A stretch of 44,941 nucleotides of DNA, taken from positions 1 through 44,941 of the forward strand of contig NZ_JAKCMV010000055.1 of NCBI RefSeq assembly GCF_021440515.1, written 5' to 3'. Source of the stretch: Enterobacter asburiae. GTDB taxonomy: Bacteria; Pseudomonadota; Gammaproteobacteria; Enterobacterales; Enterobacteriaceae. A model generated the notes under the pieces. That model searched no databases and was not told the origin of the DNA. It saw nothing but the letters and a program-made list of their open reading frames with translations. Position 1 is the first letter of the stretch. Each line of letters begins with the position of its first letter. Positions 38,714 to 44,941 of this stretch are shown piece after piece. A program made the translations under genes and the position numbers.

Positions 38714-39906
38714 GTGAGCTGAGTTATCTGGAAAAGTTACTGGATGGGACGGAGGTAGTGTGGAAGACTCTGGATGATATTTCTGTAAAAATATCCTCTG
38801 GAGGCACACCTAAAACTGGCGTAGCTGAATATTATGATGGTGACATTCCTTGGCTACGAACTCAAGAAGTTAATTTTTGTGACATATGGGATACTGGAGT
38901 AAAAATAACTGAATCTGGAGTTAAAAACTCCAGCGCAAAATGGATACCAGTCAATTGTGTAATTATTGCAATGTATGGAGCCACAGTTGGTAAGTTAGGT
39001 ATTAATAAGATACCAATGACAACCAACCAAGCTTGCGCAAATATAGAAGTAAACTCAGAAATTGCTGATTATAAATATGTATTTTATTTTCTATCCAGTC
39101 AGTATCAATATATAAAATCCTTAGGTTCTGGCTCACAAACAAATATCAATGCAGGGATAGTCAAAAAACTCCTAGTTCCGATTCCTTGCCCGGACAGCCC
39201 GGAAAAATCCCTTGTCATCCAGTCTGAAATCGTCCGGATTCTGGATAAGTTTACTGCCCTTACAGCTGAACTTACAGCTGAACTTACCATGCGTAAAAAG
39301 CAGTACAACTACTATCGCGACCTGTTGCTGAGTTTTGAAGAGGGTGAAGTTGAGTGGAAGACGCTTGGGGATCTAGGGGAAAATCTGGATTCGAAAAGGA
39401 AACCAATTACCAGCGGTCTGAGGGAAGCAGGAAGTATTCCTTATTACGGTGCTTCTGGAATTGTCGATTATGTTAAAGACTACATTTTTGATGGTGATTT
39501 TTTACTGATTTCTGAAGATGGCGCAAATCTTTTAGCTCGCAATACGCCTATAGCATTTAGTATCAGTGGTAAATCTTGGGTAAACAATCATGCACATGTG
39601 ATTAAATTCGATTCCTATGCAGAACGAAGGTACGTGGAGTACTATCTGAATAGCATTGATTTAGCCCCCTATATTTCCGGAGCAGCGCAACCAAAACTAA
39701 ATAAGAAAAATTTAGAGAGCATACGCATTCCAAATCCTTCACCTGAAGATAAAGAGCGGATAGTTTCTATTCTGGACAAATTTGATGCGCTAACAAACTC
39801 CATCAACGAAGGCCTCCCTCGTGAAATCGAGCTGCGCCAGAAACAGTACGAGCACTATCGTGATTTACTGTTCAGCTTCCCGAAAACAGAAACCGTCAGC
39901 AACTGA
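38710..39906 (+). CDS. hsdS: Type I restriction specificity subunit HsdS
   Basis: A 398-residue subunit with two target-recognition domains (~10-170 and ~220-350), each followed by a conserved helix: ILDKFTAL...[15 protein letters not shown] and ILDKFDAL...[15 protein letters not shown]. The central spacer has two TAEL repeats (residues 185-192). In EcoR124I two copies, and in EcoR124II three, set the spacing between half-sites at 6 or 7 bases. The recognition domains are AT-rich against the conserved parts, as expected from exchange. The target sequence cannot be read from this. Confidence 0.95.
   Translation: MSELSYLEKLLDGTEVVWKTLDDISVKISSGGTPKTGVAEYYDGDIPWLRTQEVNFCDIWDTGVKITESGVKNSSAKWIPVNCVIIAMYGATVGKLGINKIPMTTNQACANIEVNSEIADYKYVFYFLSSQYQYIKSLGSGSQTNINAGIVKKLLVPIPCPDSPEKSLVIQSEIVRILDKFTALTAELTAELTMRKKQYNYYRDLLLSFEEGEVEWKTLGDLGENLDSKRKPITSGLREAGSIPYYGASGIVDYVKDYIFDGDFLLISEDGANLLARNTPIAFSISGKSWVNNHAHVIKFDSYAERRYVEYYLNSIDLAPYISGAAQPKLNKKNLESIRIPNPSPEDKERIVSILDKFDALTNSINEGLPREIELRQKQYEHYRDLLFSFPKTETVSN
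39262..39285 (+). repeat. 12-bp tandem repeat coding TAEL in hsdS
   Basis: ACAGCTGAACTT occurs twice in exact tandem, encoding TAEL-TAEL in the HsdS spacer. Gain or loss of one unit keeps the frame and would change the half-site spacing, as known for EcoR124I/EcoR124II. Confidence 0.9.
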
Positions 39907-39914
39907 TAGACCAT

Positions 39915-39992
39915 TGATACCGGTAGGGTATGTTTTCACTCGCCGGTATCAGGCTTTACAAATGCCGGAAGATGCTTCTGATACCCTTCCGG
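39915..39992. other. Two hairpins between hsdS and hsdR
   Basis: TGATACCGG (39915-39923) pairs with CCGGTATCA (39943-39951), and CCGGAAG (39965-39971) with CTTCCGG (39986-39992). They fill most of the 115-base gap. In the EcoprrI locus the anticodon nuclease gene prrC sits between hsdS and hsdR; here no ORF is present. Confidence 0.6.
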
Positions 39993-40021
39993 GCTTTGCC
40001 AGATGACGCACAGGATGCACC

Positions 40022-43000
40022 ATGACACAACAGACACACACGATTGCTGAATCCAATAACTTTATCGTCCTTGATAAATACACCAAAATTCTAGATACCG
40101 GTGACAGCTACCAGAGCGAATCTGACCTTGAACGAGAACTGATTCAGGACCTTCTTAATCAGGGTTATGAGTTTATCTCCGTTAAGTCACCGACAGCGAT
40201 GCTGGCGAATGTGCGGGACCAACTTCAGCGTCTTAATGGTGTGGTTTTTAACGAAAGTGAATGGCGGCGTTTCGCAGAGCAGTATCTCGACAGCCCCAGT
40301 GACAGCAGCCTGGACAAAACTCGTAAAATCCATATCGACTATATCTGTGATTTCACGTTTGATGACGGTCGTCTGGAAAACATCTATCTGGTAGATAAAA
40401 AGAACCTGCTGCGCAATAAGGTGCAGGTCATTCAGCAGTTTGAGCAGACAGGTTCACACGCTAACCGTTATGACGTCACCATTCTGGTCAACGGCCTGCC
40501 GCTGGTGCAAATCGAACTCAAAAAGCGCGGCGTGGCTATTCGTGAAGCCTTTAACCAGATACACCGTTACAGCAAGGAAAGCTTTAACGGCGATAACTCG
40601 CTGTTTAAATACCTGCAACTCTTCGTGATTTCCAACGGGACTGATACCCGGTACTTTGCCAGTACCACTAAACGGGATAAAAACAGCTTTGATTTCACCA
40701 TGAACTGGGCGAAGTCGGATAACACCCTGATTAGGGACCTGAAGGACTTTACCGCCACCTTCTTCCAGAAGCATACCCTGCTGAATGTTCTGTTTAATTA
40801 CAGCGTGTTTGACAGCAGCCAGACACTGCTCGTCATGCGTCCCTATCAGATAGCGGCAACTGAGCGCATTCTCTGGAAAATCAACAGCTCTTTTAAAGCG
40901 AAGAACTGGTCAAAACCCGAAAGCGGTGGATTTATCTGGCATACCACCGGTTCAGGTAAAACCCTGACCAGCTTTAAGGCCGCACGACTGGCAACCGAGC
41001 TGGACTTTATTGATAAAGTCTTCTTCGTGGTCGACAGGAAAGACCTCGATTACCAGACCATGAAGGAGTATCAGCGCTTCTCTCCGGACAGTGTCAATGG
41101 TTCGGATAATACAGCAGGCCTCAGAAGAAACCTGGATAAGGACGATAACAAAATTATCGTCACAACCATTCAGAAACTCAATAACCTGATGAAAGCCGAA
41201 GCTGACCTGCCCGTCTATCAGCAGCAGGTGGTGTTTATCTTTGATGAGTGTCACCGCAGTCAGTTTGGTGAGGCCCAGAAAAACCTCAAAAAGAAATTCA
41301 GACGCTTTTATCAGTTTGGTTTTACCGGTACGCCTATTTTCCCGGAAAACGCACTGGGAGCAGAAACCACAACCAGCGTGTTCGGGCGTGAGTTACATTC
41401 TTACGTCATTACTGATGCGATTCGTGATGAAAAAGTGCTGAAGTTTAAGGTGGACTATAACGATGTCCGCCCACAGTTTAAGTCTCTTGAAACGGAAACT
41501 GATGAGAAAAAACTCAGCGCGGCTGAAAACCAACAGGCATTTTTGCACCCCCTGCGTATTCAGGAAATAACACAGTACATCCTGAATAACTTCCGTCAGA
41601 AAACGCACCGTACTTACCCGGGAGCAAAAGGCTTCAATGCCATGTTAGCAGTGAGCAGCGTGGATGCGGCAAAAGCTTATTACACGACCTTTAAATTGCT
41701 ACAGGAAGAAGCGGAGAAGAAATCTGGCAGCTATAAACGCCTTCGGGTTGCAACCATCTTCTCCTTTGCTGCAAATGAAGAGCAAAGCGCCATTGGTGAT
41801 ATTACTGACGAAAGCTTTGATACCAGTGCAATGAACAGCAGCGCGAAGGAATTCCTGGATTCAGCCATTGATGACTATAACAACCACTTTAAAACCAATT
41901 TCAGCACCGACAGTAACGGTTTCCAGAACTACTACCGCGATTTAGCTCAACGAGTGAAAAATCAGGATATTGACCTTCTCATCGTGGTGGGAATGTTCTT
42001 AACTGGCTTTGATGCTCCGACGCTCAATACTCTGTTCGTTGACAAAAACCTGCGTTATCACGGTCTGATGCAGGCATTCTCACGCACCAACCGTATCTAT
42101 GATGCCACCAAAACCTTCGGCAATATCGTGACTTTCAGGGACCTGGAGCGTCCGACCATTGATGCCATCACACTTTTTGGCGACAAAAACACCAAGAATG
42201 TGGTGCTGGAAAAAAGCTACGAAGAGTACATGCAGGGCTTTACCGATGCGGCAACCGGTGAGGCTAAACGAGGTTTTATGGCTGTTGTTTCGGAGCTGGA
42301 GCAGCGCTTCCCTGACCCTGCCAGTATCGACAGTGAAAAAGAGAAAAAAGCCTTCGTCAAACTGTTTGGTGAATATCTGCGGGCAGAAAACATCCTGCAA
42401 AACTATGATGAATTTGCCACGCTGAAAGCCCTGCAGAAGGTTGATATTGGTGACCCGGAAGCGGTAGAAACCTTTAAAGCAGAGCACTATGTAGATGATG
42501 AAAAATTTGCTGAATTACAAACCATTCGTCTCCCGGCAGAACGTAAAGTTCAGGACTATCGCTCAGCATACAATGATATCCGGGACTGGCAGCGACGCGA
42601 AAAAGCAGCAAACGACAGGGATAAATCAACCACAGACTGGGATGATGTGGTGTTTGAAATTGACCTGCTTAAGTCGCAGGAGATTAACCTGGACTACATC
42701 CTTGGTCTGATTTTCGACCACAATCGTCAGAAAAAAGGTAAAGAAGCCCTGACTGAAGAGGTCAGACGCTTAATCCGCTCAAGTCTGGGCAACCGTGCCA
42801 AAGAAGGTCTGATTGTTGACTTTATTCAGCAAACTAACCTTGATGACATGCCGGACAAGGCCAGTATCATTGATGCATTCTTTACATATGCTCAGCGTGA
42901 ACAGCAACGGGAAGCAGAGGCGTTGATTAAGGAAGAAAACCTCAATGAAGAGGCTGCAAGGCGCTATATCCGCACATCACTAAAACGGGAGTACGCTACC

Positions 43001-43138
43001 GAAAATGGGACGGAGTTAAATGAGACGCTACCAAAACTAAGTCCGCTGAATCCTCAGTACAAAACGAAAAAGCAGACTGTATTCCAGAAAATTGGGGCGT
43101 TTATCGAAAAATTTAAAGGGGTTGGAGGACACCTCTAG
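40022..43138 (+). CDS. hsdR: Type I restriction subunit HsdR
   Basis: A 1038-residue motor/nuclease subunit with the exact length of EcoR124I HsdR and the same residue numbering. The nuclease site is D151, E165, K167 (RYDVTILV...VQIELKKRG); Walker A is [11 protein letters not shown] (K313); the DECH box is D408-E-C-H. The C-terminus binds the MTase core ([13 protein letters not shown]). It translocates unmodified DNA and cuts it far from the site. It has its own spacing from hsdS (115 bases) and a weak ribosome site, which may keep R below M and S. Confidence 0.97.
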   Translation: MTQQTHTIAESNNFIVLDKYTKILDTGDSYQSESDLERELIQDLLNQGYEFISVKSPTAMLANVRDQLQRLNGVVFNESEWRRFAEQYLDSPSDSSLDKTRKIHIDYICDFTFDDGRLENIYLVDKKNLLRNKVQVIQQFEQTGSHANRYDVTILVNGLPLVQIELKKRGVAIREAFNQIHRYSKESFNGDNSLFKYLQLFVISNGTDTRYFASTTKRDKNSFDFTMNWAKSDNTLIRDLKDFTATFFQKHTLLNVLFNYSVFDSSQTLLVMRPYQIAATERILWKINSSFKAKNWSKPESGGFIWHTTGSGKTLTSFKAARLATELDFIDKVFFVVDRKDLDYQTMKEYQRFSPDSVNGSDNTAGLRRNLDKDDNKIIVTTIQKLNNLMKAEADLPVYQQQVVFIFDECHRSQFGEAQKNLKKKFRRFYQFGFTGTPIFPENALGAETTTSVFGRELHSYVITDAIRDEKVLKFKVDYNDVRPQFKSLETETDEKKLSAAENQQAFLHPLRIQEITQYILNNFRQKTHRTYPGAKGFNAMLAVSSVDAAKAYYTTFKLLQEEAEKKSGSYKRLRVATIFSFAANEEQSAIGDITDESFDTSAMNSSAKEFLDSAIDDYNNHFKTNFSTDSNGFQNYYRDLAQRVKNQDIDLLIVVGMFLTGFDAPTLNTLFVDKNLRYHGLMQAFSRTNRIYDATKTFGNIVTFRDLERPTIDAITLFGDKNTKNVVLEKSYEEYMQGFTDAATGEAKRGFMAVVSELEQRFPDPASIDSEKEKKAFVKLFGEYLRAENILQNYDEFATLKALQKVDIGDPEAVETFKAEHYVDDEKFAELQTIRLPAERKVQDYRSAYNDIRDWQRREKAANDRDKSTTDWDDVVFEIDLLKSQEINLDYILGLIFDHNRQKKGKEALTEEVRRLIRSSLGNRAKEGLIVDFIQQTNLDDMPDKASIIDAFFTYAQREQQREAEALIKEENLNEEAARRYIRTSLKREYATENGTELNETLPKLSPLNPQYKTKKQTVFQKIGAFIEKFKGVGGHL

Positions 43139-43359
43139 TTGCCTGATAAAAGAACAATGCGCCACCGCAATTTATAGGTAAGATTGTATCCTTTAAACTG
43201 CGTCAGACCTGTTATGATCGATGAAGCGCTGGTTAATGTTAATGCTAACAGGATGAATTTTTAACGCACATTCATACAATTAGCGTCCAGAACTTACAGA
43301 AACCAGCGCTTGATTTTGGATGGCAAAGTGCTGAATGGATGTATCTCAGGAGAATACTT
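43139..43359. promoter_or_regulatory. Structured leader of the repeat-protein gene
   Basis: AAGCGCTGGTT (43224-43234) and AACCAGCGCTT (43301-43311) are a perfect 11-bp inverted repeat. An overlapping pair CCTGTTA (43208-43214)/TAACAGG (43246-43252) competes with it. AGGAGA at 43348-43353 is the ribosome site of the gene at 43360. A short open frame ending at the TGA that overlaps this ATG reads RLILDGKVLNG, faintly like the downstream repeats. Confidence 0.5.
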
Positions 43360-43698
43360 ATGAGCGTAACTATAAAAGACGATCGACTCAGGACTATCGC
43401 GACCTTTGATGGCAAGACCTTGAAAGATGATCGACTGAGGACCATCGCGACGTTTGATGGTAAAGCCCTGAAAGACGACCGACTCCGTACCATCGCTACC
43501 TTTGACGGTAAAACCCTGAAAGACGACCGACTCAGAACTATCGCAACATTTGATGGGAAGACCTTGAAAGACGAGCGACTCCGCACCATCGCAACATTTG
43601 ATGGTAAAACACTTAAAGACGACCGACTCAGAACCATCGCGACAGTTAATGGTAATGTCAGTATTGTTGTTTTGGCGTTTGCTGCTCGGCTATTTTGA
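43360..43698 (+). CDS. Six-repeat protein of unknown function
   Basis: A 112-residue protein with an ideal ribosome site (AGGAGA, six bases before ATG 43360). After MSVTI it consists of six 16-residue units of the form KDDRLRTIATFDGKTL; units 1, 3 and 4 are identical, unit 2 has A for T, unit 5 E for D, and unit 6 diverges into a hydrophobic tail (VSIVVLAFAARLF). The regular alternation of charged turns and short hydrophobic strands suggests a closed beta-structure. I do not recognise it with certainty. Position between a type I RM system and a nucleotidase suggests, but does not show, a defence link. Confidence 0.8.
   Translation: MSVTIKDDRLRTIATFDGKTLKDDRLRTIATFDGKALKDDRLRTIATFDGKTLKDDRLRTIATFDGKTLKDERLRTIATFDGKTLKDDRLRTIATVNGNVSIVVLAFAARLF
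43375..43662 (+). repeat. Six 48-bp coding repeats
   Basis: Units start at 43375, 43423, 43471, 43519, 43567 and 43615. Nearly all differences among units 1-5 are synonymous: the sixth-position arginine is AGG, AGG, CGT, AGA, CGC, AGA in turn, and units 1 and 3 differ in eight codons but no residue. Confidence 0.95.
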
Positions 43699-43845
43699 GT
43701 TTTAACATTTATGATATTGTCTTTTTATTTTTACATCAAAAAATACCGAAGTCCATAGTTTATTTAAACGAAAGATTTTATTGCAAGACTATCTTCGGCA
43801 GATAACTGCCATCTGAGAAAAATTCGTGACCATGATGATAGTTCC

Positions 43846-43863
43846 GCCCCGACTCATCGGGGC
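43846..43863 (-). terminator. Hairpin after the nucleotidase gene
   Basis: GCCCCGA, CTCA, TCGGGGC form a perfect 7-bp stem 17 bases beyond the minus-strand stop at 43881. There is no clear T-run, so termination may be rho-assisted or the hairpin may act as a 3' stabiliser. Confidence 0.5.
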
Positions 43864-43880
43864 AATGACATTGATATAGA

Positions 43881-44858
43881 TTAAGCTGGCTTGATTGACA
43901 ATATTTGCTGATATAAAGGCGAGCGAGAAGCATAAGGTACTCGTCCTGAAGGGACATATACTGATGCTGGCTCAAGGTGGACATCTTGATCATCAAAAAA
44001 TATATGAGGATTGAAAGCTTTAAGTATTTTTGTTTTCTCGACCCCACCTAGAAAGAATGCCTCATCAACATTTATCCCCCAAGCTCTTAATGTTTTTATA
44101 ACTCGTAGCTCGGATGGGCTATTTCTTGCTGTAACAAGAGCAATTCTTATCGGTGAATAATCAACTCTTGCAGGTAATCGGTCTTGTAATCTCGCTATTT
44201 TTTTTAGCAGCATTGCATAAGGACCTTCCGCCAATGGTTCATTTTGCTTAGCATTTTCTTGTGCATGGAAACTGTTTATTCCTTTCGTTTTAAAGACAAT
44301 CTCACTAGACTCATCAAATAAGACAGCATCACCATCAAAGGCAATTCTTACCTGATCTTGCGGATATTTTATAGATTCTTTTGGCGGTTCCTTTAAAATA
44401 GCAACTGCACAGGCGTTAGAGTCGATAACGCGCTGTGCATCATCAATACTGGTTGTAAGAAAGAGATCCACATTGAAAGCCTCAAGATAGTCAACCACCG
44501 TTTCACCACCTGTGAATACTGACCTTGTTATATCTACTTCTTTTTTTCTTATATTGTTCAGTATCATAAGTCCTGTATCAGGACTATTTCTTGACATAAC
44601 CACTACTTCAACAAGAGGAGATTTATCAGCTTCTTTTTTATACTTATTTAGCCCCAGCAAAGCCTCTACCAAGGGAAATCCAGTTCCAGGAAGCAACTCA
44701 TCATTCTCATGCAAAAGCATGTAGTCTCTGTATTGCTCAATTGCTTTTTCTGGATTGCTGGAACAGAATTCCTTAAAAAGATTATCTGATTCCTGCATAT
44801 TGAAAAGTGCTGTTGAGCTAATACCAATGACCAGAGTATTAGTCAAATCATAAGCCAT
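43881..44858 (-). CDS. Cytosolic 5'-nucleotidase family protein
   Basis: A 325-residue protein of the cN-I-like 5'-nucleotidase family (HAD-like fold). Family blocks are LVIGISSTALFN at the start, VEVVVMSRNSPDTGL, FTGGETVVDYLEAFNVDLFL, the acidic site RIAFDGDAVLFDES (D175, D177), LVTARNSPSELRV and IFFDDQDVH. Such enzymes dephosphorylate nucleoside monophosphates. AGGAGA precedes the ATG. The DNA is AT-rich. At the edge of a defence island it may be a passenger or a nucleotide-depleting effector; only the family is secure. Confidence 0.85.
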   Translation of the reverse strand: MAYDLTNTLVIGISSTALFNMQESDNLFKEFCSSNPEKAIEQYRDYMLLHENDELLPGTGFPLVEALLGLNKYKKEADKSPLVEVVVMSRNSPDTGLMILNNIRKKEVDITRSVFTGGETVVDYLEAFNVDLFLTTSIDDAQRVIDSNACAVAILKEPPKESIKYPQDQVRIAFDGDAVLFDESSEIVFKTKGINSFHAQENAKQNEPLAEGPYAMLLKKIARLQDRLPARVDYSPIRIALVTARNSPSELRVIKTLRAWGINVDEAFFLGGVEKTKILKAFNPHIFFDDQDVHLEPASVYVPSGRVPYASRSPLYQQILSIKPA

Positions 44859-44941
44859 AACTATCTCCTAAGACCTTCATTAGTTAACGTTTACAATTGA
44901 TTAAGAGAAAAAATCTATTCATATTCAATACCCCATTCGTT

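Noticed and set aside
39907..40021. prrC-type anticodon nuclease between hsdS and hsdR
   Set aside because: Only 115 bases with no open frame; prrC is absent.
43224..43311. Integron attC-like site
   Set aside because: An inverted repeat is present, but I could not place the paired attC core sites, and no integron integrase is in the window; both integrases are phage-type.
43272..43637. Open frame antisense to the six-repeat protein
   Set aside because: It is open only because the repeat has a fixed 48-bp period. Silent changes in the sense frame alter its residues, so selection acts on the plus strand.

Overview
The window reads as an enterobacterial chromosome, most like the Enterobacter/Lelliottia/Leclercia group. 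The left 20 kb matches the E. coli metK-to-pheV neighbourhood gene for gene: galP, sprT, endA, rsmE, gshB, yqgE, ruvX, yggR, yggS-yggT-yggU-rdgB-hemW, yggN-yggL-trmB, mutY-yggX-mltC, nupG, speC, yqgA, then tRNA-Phe. Protein lengths and motifs agree closely with the E. coli proteins. The genus is an inference from overall similarity; I ran no search. One difference from E. coli K-12 is that yggM-ansB is absent between hemW and yggN. In its place sit a small DUF559 nuclease-like gene and an ~80-bp palindromic repeat that recurs after mltC.

From the 3' end of tRNA-Phe (20146-20221) to the right edge the DNA is accessory, a genomic island in a classic integration site. Base composition changes sharply, with very AT-rich stretches around 22-24.8 kb and 43.7-44.9 kb. 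Layout: (1) 20222-24437: an att-like region with phased repeats but no integrase, a Mrr-like restriction endonuclease on the minus strand, and a two-gene Septu-type ATPase + HNH module. (2) 25002-29966: one tyrosine integrase on the plus strand, then a minus-strand set of a second tyrosine integrase, a DUF927 ATPase and a small protein. (3) 30485-35014: a plus-strand cassette of small, mostly uncharacterised genes: two unknowns, a DUF2787 protein, an LRAT-like H/H/C protein, a stand-alone HTH protein, a small exported protein, a YaaW/UPF0174-like protein, a YfjR-like HTH-WYL regulator and another small unknown. (4) 35088-43138: a DUF262/DUF1524 (GmrSD-like) nuclease followed by a complete EcoR124I-family type I restriction-modification system, hsdM-hsdS-hsdR. 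(5) 43360-44858: a 112-residue protein built almost wholly from 16-residue repeats, and a convergent cytosolic 5'-nucleotidase-family gene. The right end of the island is not in the window.

Functionally the island is a defence island. It carries Mrr-like, Septu-like, GmrSD-like and type I RM modules, with a WYL regulator as a plausible local controller. The most unusual items are the six-repeat protein, whose repeats differ widely in codons but hardly at all in amino acids; the unknown LRAT/DUF2787/mini-HTH cassette; repeated CGGACA/TGTCCG hairpins ahead of cassette genes; and the DUF559 gene whose C-terminus is encoded by the palindromic repeat.
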